NCBI GenBank assembly: GCA_028023455.1
Contig: JAQFVV010000013.1
Location: 15,200,258-15,264,257, forward strand
Direction: 5' to 3'
Source: Epiperipatus broadwayi
Taxonomy: Eukaryota > Onychophora > Udeonychophora > Euonychophora > Peripatidae
Length of the DNA: 64,000 bases
Position numbers and translations under genes: made by a program. The notes beneath the pieces were generated by a model. It did not search any database and had not been told where the DNA came from. It saw nothing but the letters and a program-made list of their open reading frames with translations. Shown here piece after piece: positions 35,996 to 45,785 of this stretch (positions are counted from its first letter, which is position 1; each line of letters begins with the position of its first letter).

Positions 35996-37540
35996 CAATT
36001 TATGTAAGATATTACAGCAAAATAAAGGAAGTGGTGAATTTATATAGCTATTGTATATGATATTTTTATTATTTATTATAATTTATATTAAAAAAAACTG
36101 CATAATGGACTTCATTAATTTTCATTTTATTGTTTATAATATATTTGATATTATATAAACCAAATATGCTAATGCAAAATTGGTAATAGTATATTGACTC
36201 ATTATTCTTTAACAAATCCAAAATCACAACAAGCAATAAATTTGCATGTAACAAATTTATCAATTTTTACTAATCAATTGCTTATTTTAGTGTGATGTTA
36301 AAGTTTGGTAAGAATTTGTTATTTACAAGTTTATTGACTTGTATGATTTAGACTTTATTAGAGAATAATTTAAGGATATTACACATGGTATATGACTTTA
36401 AATATATATATTTAACTTTATTATTGTTGTTAAATTACTAGATTTGTTGTTGTTGATGATGATGATAATGATGATGATAATAATAATAAACCTTTTTATA
36501 ATGCTGTATTATTTGATGATTATATGCAAGCACTTAGATACTTGGTTGTTGTTAATTTAAAATTAATCATTTGTAAAAATAAAAAAAATTGTTATCCCAG
36601 TTTTTAATGTTCAGTTTTTTAACCAGTAGTTTTGTTTAAAATATAATTTAAAATGATCAAGGAGAATTGTTTAAAAACAAAGTTGTAAAACATATACCAC
36701 AGATTTGCTAATAAATCTATACCTGATTCTGCAAATAGATTAATTTGAAAAGAAAAATAGTTAAGAAATTCTGAGCTCAAAATATGTGGGGAAAAACAAA
36801 GATCTTAACATTTATCTTAAAACAACAATAGGCCATGAATTATAGATTAGATTAGGAACTTTAAATGTTTGTTAATTGGATAGATCAGGATGGAAAAGTG
36901 AAAACACAGTGCATCCAGACTAACTTATAATATACACTAAAAAACATTTATAACTAATGAAATTACAATGAAAAAAAAAAACTGCCAAAATGCTTTCTTC
37001 GAAGTGTGACACTTTATGGAATAAAAACATAGTAAAAATAAAACAAATTTGCAAGTCAAGTGATAATATATTGTGTCATCATTGCTATTTTTTTGTGTGT
37101 GCCATAATATTTAATCACCTTTATTATTGCAGGTCAATGTTCAGTTCTCCTTCTGCAGTTACATATCTTATAGGATTACCACAGCAATGCTGTAGAATTA
37201 ATCATTACTAGTATCTATTCTTAATGTTTTATTTTCTGCATGCTTATAATTTTGCACACAATACTAATTACTATAATAATACCTTATTTTCTTTCCTAAA
37301 GTTGTTTTATTACTGAACTAAACTCTATAAATAAATTTAATATGAATAAAATATGTTATATATTATTTCTTCATACAATTAGGTTTTAATTATTTAATAT
37401 ATTTTTCAAGATTAACATTATTGTATTTTAGAAATCTCTGAAAAATATAAAATATACCAAAAATGCATGTGTTATATACATCATTTTAAAAATCTTTGAA
37501 AAATAAAGAACATAAGTGTATAAAATATATCAAATACATA
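35996..37540. other. AT-rich intron sequence with a trinucleotide microsatellite
   Basis: A GTT/GAT/AAT-type microsatellite occupies about 36445-36488. No exon or other repeat was recognised. Confidence 0.5.
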
Positions 37541-37850
37541 TATGAGGTGTGCCAATTTAGTTCGCGGAATGGCTGTGTGATATCACCCATGACCTAATTG
37601 AATCAAAATTACGCAAGTATTCATGTTTGAATATGTTTAAACTTTAAATTGATAGAGGTAGTTGTTAGTTATTGAGAAGATAATAAATATCCGTACGTAT
37701 GCATTGGTGTAAAAAATACGTGGTTTAAATTTTAAGCAACGTATTAATATCAAATTTTGTGTGAAAATTGATAAATGTGCTACAAAAACACTACAACTGT
37801 TGCAAGTGATATATGGTGAAGATGCTATGAAAAAATCAATCATGTTTGAT
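37541..37850 (+). mobile_element. Mariner transposon 5' fragment
   Basis: TATGAGGTGTGCCAATTTAG at 37541 resembles mariner terminal repeats (GAGGTGTG..AAT...TTCGCGGA). About 190 bp inside, a frame from 37734 reads KQRINIKFCVKIDKCATKTL, then QLLQVIYGEDAMKKSIMFD. This matches the N-terminal helix-turn-helix region of mariner transposases, in which EQR.CIKFCVKLGKSATET...AYG.DAM is typical. No start codon remains, the DDE catalytic domain and right-hand terminus are missing, and the frame is lost after about 37850. It is a truncated, inactive relic on the + strand. Confidence 0.7.
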
Positions 37851-38039
37851 ATTACAAATACACAAATAATTTTGCAAATTATAATATTTTTCATTTCTTA
37901 AATATTAAGTTTTTATAAGATTAAAGAAAAGTGGATAATGTTATATTATTTCTCTTTTAATTTCAGTTTATATTATTTGGTAGAGAAAACTATTAATTAT
38001 GTTTATGTATATTTAAAGTTGTTTGTTAGATATATTGAT

Positions 38040-38790
38040 ATTATTTATAGTGGAAATGGATAAATCGGAAGAATTATTAAGTAAATTTAATAGTTTTGAT
38101 TTTATTAAAGTTTTTAGATTTATTAATGATAAGAGTTTTAAAAAATAATTGTTTTGTATATAGTTATTAATTTGTCTTCTTATAAAATAGCTGTTTTAAT
38201 GAGTTTTTGTTATAGAAATCATAAATTAAATATTACTTTAGAATTGGCTCTTCTGATAAAATTTATTAAGGGTATTTTAGTTCTAATAATAATAATAATA
38301 ATAATTTTAAAAATATGAAGATAAAGGGAAAATATATTTCTTTGCCATTTGAATTGATTTCCTTTAAAATTTTTAAAAATGAAAAAACAATATGAAGAAA
38401 GTATGTTACTTTAAATAATTTATTGAATAATTAACAAAAGATAAATTAGGTGGTAATAGCATTCCTGGAGTACTTTATATTATTCCATGTTTTTGTAAGA
38501 AATTTTATATAGATCAAAGTAGTATAAGCTTAAATGAAAGACTAAAAGTGCATAAAAGTAAAATAAAAAATAAATATCTTAGTTCTGCATTGCATATTCA
38601 TAAAAGAGAAATACAGACCATAAGATTATGTTTAAGCAAGCTAAGATTACTTTCTTTGAGAAGATTGTGACAGAGTAGAATTAAAAAAATCTCCATTATT
38701 GAAAATTTATTATACTGGGCTATTAACTTATTTAACATTTCTTTTGATATTAATTGTAATGTAATTGAAAATTATAAGAAATTTATTTAG
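38040..38790 (+). mobile_element. Penelope-like element fragment with decayed GIY-YIG endonuclease
   Basis: A segment near 38325 reads KGKYISLPFELIS, as in the linker before the GIY-YIG domain of Penelope-like elements. From about 38440 it reads GVLYIIPCFC, then KKFYIDQSSISLNERLKVHK, matching the pattern G-V-Y-x-I-P-C-x2-C...Y-I-G-Q-T...R-L-x-E-H. The YIG triad is YID here, so the endonuclease would be inactive. SSALHIHK follows, then a frameshift and a weak HKIMFKQAKITFFEKIVTE. The reverse transcriptase half is not identifiable. The element lies in the sense direction within the last SELENOI intron. Confidence 0.72.
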
Positions 38791-38997
38791 TATATACTTG
38801 TGTTGTGTTTGTGTTTTTTTATACATAATATGTCTGCCTTGACATATCAATTGGTTATGAAATTTTAAATTTTGACTAGTTTTTTTATTCAGAATTTGTT
38901 GCAATTTGTTTATTTTTTATTAACTAGTTTAGCATTAAGCTTTTGATAGTTTAAGTGAAAATTGTTCCTACATTAATATATGTTTTTATACACACAT

Positions 38998-39200
38998 TAA
39001 ACCTGACTTGGGATCAGGAAGTCCCAGGATCACTTCTGGCATTCGAATCTTCTATGAACTCCTGAGCAATAAAGTCTTACATCTTTTTTTGTCCTGCGTG
39101 CTTTGGGCAGTTGGTAGAGTGCCCAACTTGAGATTAAAAGATCACAAGATCGATTCTGGCACTTGAACTTATGATTTCTAAAGCAATAAAGCCATATGCC
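38998..39200 (+). mobile_element. tRNA-derived SINE with a partial tandem copy
   Basis: A box TGGGCAGTTGG at 39104-39114 and B box GATCGATTCTGG at 39148-39159 have pol III spacing. The segment ACTTGAGATTAAAAGATCAC through GCAATAAAGCC (39126-39193) is repeated in diverged form just upstream as ACTTGGGATCAGGAAGTCCC through GCAATAAAGTC (about 39005-39076). Either a dimeric SINE or two adjacent insertions would explain this. A weaker relative may lie near 44455-44550 (GATAGACTCTGGATCTTAAG). Confidence 0.65.
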
Positions 39201-39433
39201 ATTTATTTATTTTATATGTGTAATAGCATAAAATATCAAATGCCAAAACTTTTTTAATATTAAAGTAATTGGAATGAGAGTTGGAATTGTGGGAAAGTAA
39301 TATAGTATATATTTGTGAAGTTTTGTGTTACTTTACACTTGACAAGTCTGTTTTATCAGCAAAACCATTGATAATGAATTTTAGTTTGATTTTGGCCGAT
39401 GATTTAATTTTGAATTTTATGTGCTTTGTTTAA

Positions 39434-40077
39434 TAATAGTAGTTATAATATTTGTCTAAATCGCATGTTGTTAATTTGGAAATAAATGAAAGTTTGCTCA
39501 TCTTTCACATGCGCTAAGACAGCCAATCAGATTTTAAATAGCTGCCCTAAGAATGATCAGGCTTCAACACACGACAGAGATTTTGACAAGAAAAGGATGA
39601 TACCAATCTTTTCTCAACTTAACTTTTAAATATATAAGTCAGTGTTAAGCATCTTGGCCTGAAAGCTTGAATATATAAACATATACACTTATCATTCATT
39701 GTGTTATTAATTTAAGATATTACGGAGCAAAATCTTAGATTTACTAAACCGCAATTTTCTAGATGTCAATATAATTTATCAGCAACATATGTAAATAATA
39801 TTTGTCTAAATCGCATGTTGTTAATTTGCAAATAAATGAAAGTTTGCTAATCTTTCACATGCGCTAAGACAGCCAATCAGATTTTAAATAGCTGCCCTAA
39901 GAATAATCAGGCTTCGACACACGACAGAGATTTTGACAAGAAAAGGATGATACCAACCTTTTCTCTGTCGTGTGTCGAAGCCTGATCATTCTTAGGGCAG
40001 CTATTTAAAATCTGATTGACTGTCTTAGCGCATGTGAAAGATTACCAAACTTTCATTTATTTCCTAATAGTAGTTAT
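39434..40077. mobile_element. Young fold-back element: two direct 169 bp repeats plus one inverted copy, 13 bp TSD
   Basis: The target duplication TAATAGTAGTTAT occurs at 39434-39446 and 40065-40077. Between them, repeat R1 (39447-39615) and R2 (39797-39965) are direct copies with about five differences. R3 (39962-40064) is an inverted copy of the inner 103 bases, joined tail to tail with R2. The 181 bp spacer is unrelated. Each repeat contains GCCAATCAG followed by TTTAAATAG, a CCAAT/TATA-like pair. There is no coding capacity. The 13 bp duplication is too long for a cut-and-paste transposon and suggests target-primed or Penelope-type insertion. The class is unknown. Confidence 0.8.
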
Positions 40078-41117
40078 GTTTATGCAACATACACATTCAC
40101 AAATGTTTTCTTGAAAGATATAATGAAACAATGAAAATTTCTGAAATGCATCATATTTTAAAGTAAAATATTTAAAATTTATTGCTTTATATATACATTT
40201 GTGAAACTTCTGGTTTTTTTTAGTTATAAAATTGTTTTAGTCTTGATCTGTTAATAAAGTTGCAGTTTGCATACTTCATAACTAGTCAGCTAAAAATGTA
40301 GTTGTGTTGAGCTTGGTACCATACTGGTTTACTTGAACTTCTTCCAAACGAAAATAAATCTGTTCACTGTTTGTATAAGTAAAAGTCATATAAATTCAAA
40401 GTTAAATAAGCATATAAAAACAGTATATTTTTTATAACAGCAGGATATTTTAAGTTTGTGTTATGTAATTATATGCTTCTCAATGGTGAATTTAAATTGC
40501 TTAACTATTAATGCATTGTTAGTTCATAATTATTGAAAAAACTTTCATAGACATCTGTGCTGCTTTTATTATACTTCACACACTGTTTTATTTATAGGTA
40601 TGTATTGTGAATGAGAGCATTTAAACATACATCATTGTGAAAACAAAATATAAAATGTTATATGTAATAGTCAAATTTTAAATTGTAAGCTATGGAAATA
40701 CAAAATTTACAGAAACAATTTCGAAAAAAACCCTCATCATTAAGTTTGTTTATTAAGTCTTAAATATCATTAAACAAAAATCAGAATAGATTTGAATCTT
40801 ATTTATTCTGATTTTGATTAGTGTTTGCCTGACAGCAGTTCTATGAGCATTGTATTATTTATAATTTTGTTATTATTTGGAATATCATATATATCTTTTT
40901 TTTTTAAATAGATGGCTCTTAAATGTTTTTTGATATAAAAATCAGTTTTGTTCTATTATATATTAATTACATAATTGTTTATGTTATAGATGTGTCAAAT
41001 GTTTTACAAAGTTTTCTACATATGAAAAGACCATCAAATCTGAAAAAACATTTGATATTTATACCTGTAAATTGTTTGTGTCAATATATATAATTTTCTT
41101 CTTTTTTTTTTTTTTAG
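40078..41117. other. 3' end of the last SELENOI intron
   Basis: No repeat or exon was found. The intron ends with a long pyrimidine tract and TTTAG at 41102-41117, a strong acceptor for the terminal exon. Confidence 0.6.
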
Positions 41118-41207
41118 GTATTGCATCTGTGTGAGCATTTTAATATTCACTGTTTTTCATTAAAGAAGCCATCATCTGACTGACTAGAAACAGACAGTGT
41201 GTGTTAG
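41118..41207 (+). CDS. SELENOI: SELENOI terminal coding exon with in-frame selenocysteine TGA
   Basis: After a T-rich tract and AG at 41116-41117 the phase-0 frame reads VLHLCEHFNIHCFSLKKP, then SSD, TGA (41181-41183), LETDSVC and TAG (41205-41207). In animal SELENOI the C-terminus has HF.IY.FSLRKPNSDUL followed by a short tail, so the position of the TGA matches the known Sec site exactly, and the KKPSSD-U-L context is diagnostic. In the family, Sec is near the C-terminus, outside the catalytic domain. The exon joins HIHFGYCV upstream in frame. Recoding needs a SECIS in the 3' UTR, which I could not identify. If TGA were read as stop, only seven residues would be lost. Confidence 0.93.
41181..41183 (+). 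promoter_or_regulatory. SELENOI: UGA recoded as selenocysteine
   Basis: The TGA follows GAC (Asp) and precedes CTA (Leu), the Asp-Sec-Leu context of SELENOI. The next base is C (TGAC), which favours readthrough over termination. Six more sense codons and TAG follow. Selenocysteine insertion is inferred from family homology, not from a SECIS seen here. Confidence 0.85.
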
Positions 41208-41700
41208 AGAGAGGATCTTTACTTAGCGCACCAAAATAACTGGAAAGTTTATTCCTTTAGCTGCCTGCAATATCTGAAGCCAGCTAAGAATAGTTTTAAT
41301 CTTGAGTTTGCAATACTTTCAAAACTTAATGGAGAGATTCGTATTTGTGAATGGATCCTGTTGAAAAATTTAATACTCTTTTCCATTACTTAATTTTAAA
41401 AAACTTTTGAAACTTATATACTTGTTTACTCGTTTAACTAGTGGACCAATAGACCTTGAACCCAGAAGGATGCGAAATTGATTTATTAATATAAACTATA
41501 ACAACAACAACAAAAAAATCACACCGCTGGCAGTGTTACTATAAGTCTACTGTGTAGACTAAATTATTTATATTTTTTGAACATGTTTACTTTTAATAAT
41601 ATCATTATAATGATTTTTATTGTACAAGCAGAATATGATGCTTTATGTATGTGTCTGTATAAATGTGTGAATGTAAATGTAAATAAATATGTATATATAT
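41208..41700 (+). other. Probable SELENOI 3' UTR
   Basis: The sequence after the stop shows no further frame. It has a 7 bp hairpin with a 3 base loop at 41544-41560 (AGTCTAC/GTAGACT) and a first AATAAA at 41682-41687, so a short 3' UTR of about 0.5 kb is possible. In such AT-rich DNA the signal is weak, and the UTR may extend much further. No stem with an (A/G)TGA...AA...GA SECIS core was convincing in this interval. Confidence 0.5.
41682..41687 (+). terminator. Possible polyadenylation signal
   Basis: This is the first AATAAA after the SELENOI stop codon, 475 bp downstream. Such hexamers are frequent in this composition, so this is only a candidate. Confidence 0.3.
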
Positions 41701-44700
41701 ACTGTATATATAGTTAGAGTAATTTTATATTTTCAACAAATAGTTGATATACACATATTTATATCATTCAGATATTAAAAGAAATTAAAATGAAATATTT
41801 TAGGGGAAAATATGTCACAGCTTATGTAACGGTAACATATTTATGCAAATGAAGTTTGAGGTTATCTGTGATTGGTCTATATTCCACTTAGCTCGTATAT
41901 GTTTTATGACAGTGGTTTTTAGATTGATTTTTAATAGCTTCATGAATCCGGCATTAATATATGCATGGGGTTATAATTTGAACCAATTAAAAGCAAAATG
42001 ATATGCTGATAATTATATTAGCCCTGCCATTTCAAAGTATTATCTATACAATTTAACTATTTAAAAAACTCTGCTTTATCAATCAATGAGAAACTTCTTC
42101 AGAAATTTTTGTTTTGGGTGGTTATTAGCTTAAGAATGTGACTCAGTTTAAGTATGTTGGTTGTTTTATAAATTGAAAGGCAGACTTAGATATTGTGATG
42201 CCGCACTGATTCCAATATGTTGCATTTAACAAATTAAAAGTTAATAAATATCACATGATCACCATTTTTATGCACAAGGCTTCTGGCATCCATTGATTAC
42301 TCTGGCTTGCATTGAGTGGCAATACATATAGATAGTTTTGCCTGTTTTAAATGAAAAGTTAAGGTATTTCTGGAAAATTGGTATGAGTCAAGATGCTATT
42401 CATCTTGCTGGTTATGAAAATAGTGAATCACAGTTGTAAGGCACAATATCTTTGGATTGGACATATGAAGCAAATGAAGAGTAACAGATTACTTTAAAAC
42501 TATTTAAGGTGAACTTGAAATGGTTTACCGTAAAGGCATATCTTGTTTACATTATAAAAATTATCCCAAAAACATTATAAAAAAAGTGGAATATTGAATG
42601 CTTTCAATTGGTGAATAGATTCCATTAGGCAAAAAGCCTTTAGAAAGAAAAGTTTGCTACAGAAGAAATTAAAAGATAGCACTACATGATGTCAAATGAA
42701 CAGATTTTCTAAGAATTAGTATGTGATATATGTGTACTTGTCAGTGATTGACTGATTAGTATGTATATAGGCATTACAAAATTTATCTTTAACTTTTTGT
42801 TTATTTTTATTCTTACCCAGGCCACTCTCAGATTTAGAATGACTATACTCAATTACAAGTGGCTGCTAATGATATATATAAATAACATAGAGGAAATTGT
42901 TAATTGGAATACCACTTATTATAAAGTCAAATAAATATGGATTGCAAGTAGTTTTTATGAAAGTTGTTGTTGTTTTTTTGAGTAATCTTTTTAAAACAGG
43001 AAACAACAATTCTACTTATGTTTAAATGATATTATTTAAAGTCAAAAATGTTTTTTGATTGGAGAATAATATTGATGAGATAGCAGAAGTGAAAGAATAT
43101 ATATAATAATGATATTGAGAAAGGAAAAATTGGTGGAACTAGTAGAGAAAGGAAACCAGCTAAGTATTATCAAAAATGAAGAAAATTGGAAAAAATTCAA
43201 GTATAAATATTACTTAAATGGGAAATGATATTCTATTCAATTTTTTATTTTTGAAAGATAGTTAAATGGAATCATTTCAAGAAAATTATTTTGTTTATAT
43301 GATGTAGCTCTAAAATTGAAATGGTAGGGTAAATTGGGTCAAGGAGAAGGACAATTCTGATGGTGATCAATTAGTTTGCCTGCCTTTGGACAGAGAATTT
43401 AAGATACATATATATAATAATGAATGAAAAAATAAATACATTACAAAATTATTGAAATGTTGTAAAATAAGTAAACGATATAGAAAGTTTAAAAAATTAT
43501 GTTAGCTATTTATATTCGGATTCTATTGTTACAATTATATTGTATCTTGATATGCATTAATAGTGTTTACTGTTGATGATCAAATAATTCTTTATTGTTA
43601 GATATTTGCTGAGAATCTTTATAGACAATGAATCTGTTTTTTTACATTTAACTAACCAATAAACCAAAATGTCAGTAATATTCACTTATAATCATTGATA
43701 GCTCATTAAAATAAGCAGCCAGTTGTTTTTATTCATCAGTTGATCATAATATATATGCTCTTATACTTCAGTATAATATATAAAGACTTTTTCATATAAA
43801 TACAAAATCTAAGATATTGTATATTACCATTGAAGTATGCTATAAAATATCTCATTACTAACACAATGTGAGGCCACAAAACAATTGCCTTGAGAAAACT
43901 AATTGGCTAGTTATTTTAACATAATGCCAAATGTTATAGCCTGAATATTACCAGCAATTTGGTTGGCTGATTCATTAAATTTTGTTTAAATAAATTATAA
44001 TATTTCAGTTTAGCGATTTGCATATGTTATGTGGTGTACAATATGTAATGCTAATAAGAAATTATATTCTTTATTTAAATTTGTGCTTATTTGTATATTT
44101 TTGATTGTGTGTGTGTGTGTATGTTTAGGTATTTTTCAATTGAAATAATTAGATAATATTTAATTATAATGTTAATACATTCTGATATTTCAAGTTTCAT
44201 TACAATGCTATTTTTTTTATATATATTATTTATTAGATTAGCTTGAACATTGACATTATGGCAGTTGTGACTATTTAAGTATATATAGTCAATGGAGCTA
44301 TATATAATTTTGTGAAAGACAGTACTGTACAATATATATTTTTATAAACTGATCTTTTTTATATTATACTTTGCCTCTAGTTCTTTAATCTTTTAATAAT
44401 AAATGAATAAAAACACAAAATCAACACTGTTTTACATTGTTTGATGCAATGATCAAGTGATAGACTCTGGATCTTAAGATGCACAGATGTGCCCAATTAT
44501 GTGTCTTTCAGATTTCAAATTTCTTATGAACTCTCATGTATTAAAACCGTTTGATTACAATATTTTATTTTAATGTTGAAATTTAAACACTGACTGAACT
44601 ATGCACTTGCTGATTCAATATTTTATTTGCAGTAGTGGAATCATCATCAAATTAAGTAAATTATATCAGTAAGGAACATTCAGCTATATAATTAATTTCT

Positions 44701-45599
44701 GTTTTAAAATTCTAAAAAAAAAAAAAAATCAAATTTAAAAGATTCATTTTATTCTTTTTTATTACTTCATTTAACAATGTCTAAAGAATAATTTCTGAGT
44801 ATGATTGTAAAGTTAAAAATTAATATTTCCAGCTGAAATAGTTACTTTTAAATGTTTTGCTAATTTTTGACCAAAATATATTTTTAAATAAATTTACTAT
44901 AGCAATTGTTTTAAAACTTAAATATATATATATGAGGGAGACAAGTTAAGAATATTTGATTGGTTTTTTTTTTTAAGTTATTAACAAGTTATGTAAGAAA
45001 TACATTATTTGTAGACAGACATTTTTTACGAAAATAAAAATATGAACAATAGATTTATTTTTAAATTTCAATATTGGTTAAGTATGTTAATAATAAGTGT
45101 CCAGTAATTGTTGTTTTGTAGTTTTTTTAATTCACTTATTATTCTCTTTGTCTATACATCTTATAATCAAACAACATTTCCCAATTCATGGTCACAAATT
45201 TCCGCTGATTATTTATATGATGATGTTTAGCTTATTTTGTTATCTCATATATTTTAAGATTTGCTATTCAACTTAGTTTAAAGTTTTCACCACAAAAATG
45301 CAAATATGATTTGAAAAATAAATGTTATTTTAAAGATTTACTTTGATTCAAAATTATTTGAATAAATGACTATAAAAATTGACTTTTTAAAATTTATTGT
45401 CCAATCATTTTGTATAAGATTAGAATATTTTAATTTCTAATAAAATTATTAGGCTTCTATTTGTAGCTATATGTTGGGCTTAGAAAGTTTCGAAGTTTAT
45501 TTATACTTTTCTAATTACATTCAATTATTAGCTCTAACACACAGGTTAGTATAGGACTCAATATTTCAAGTATTTATTTTTTTCACTTTTTCCTTGATG
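41701..45599. other. AT-rich 3' flank or extended UTR, with a repeat fragment
   Basis: About 42252-42340 (TATCACATGATCACCATTTT ... CTGGCATCCATTGATTACTC) resembles parts of the repeat at 61685-62030. A 7 bp hairpin (CAAGATG/CATCTTG) lies near 42390-42408. A possible SINE relic lies near 44455-44550. I see no other gene in the rest. Confidence 0.45.
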
Positions 45600-45785
45600 C
45601 TGGCTTGATCAGTGACAGTTTAGCTTAGTTCAGTTCCCATGTTAGACCACTATTGGTCAGACTTAAGATTATAATAATACCACTTGAATTGTGTTCTTTA
45701 CTAACAGTTGAATGTATTTGGAAATTCAAAGTTTGAATTTTTCTAAAAACATTTAGTAATTTGATGATGGAAATAGTCCATATCT
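45600..45785 (+). mobile_element. SINE 3' fragment, same family as 13711-13962
   Basis: CAGTTGAATGTATTTGG followed by TTTGAATTTTTCTA and TGATGATGGAAAT (about 45709-45772) matches the 3' body of the SINE at 13711-13962. The tRNA-like head is not clear here; the upstream CTGGCTTGATCAGTGACAG could be its relic. Confidence 0.5.

Noticed and set aside
36445-36490. CRISPR-like or regulatory repeat array
   Set aside because: It is a simple GTT/GAT/AAT microsatellite without spacers; the window is eukaryotic.
10340-41207. CEPT1 or CHPT1 instead of SELENOI
   Set aside because: Those relatives lack the C-terminal KPxSD-TGA-L extension; the terminal exon here matches SELENOI.
41357-41400. GTGAATGGA...TCCATT stem with an A-rich loop in the SELENOI 3' UTR, as a SECIS
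   Set aside because: Only AATGGA/TCCATT pairs; the 3' side is followed by ACTTA and lacks the GA needed for the kink-turn core.
41609-41640. ATGA...TATGATG as SECIS core
   Set aside because: Only about 22 bases lie between the two halves and they do not pair.
41950-41985. ATGAATCC-GCAT...ATGC-GGGGTT hairpin with AA in the loop, as a SECIS
   Set aside because: ATGA and apical AA have suitable spacing and a stem exists, but GA does not follow the 3' arm directly (ATAATTTGA), so the core cannot form as required.
42382-42418. ATGAGT plus CAAGATG/CATCTTG hairpin as a SECIS
   Set aside because: The stem is only 7 bp, the loop CTATT has no AA or CC, and no GA follows directly.
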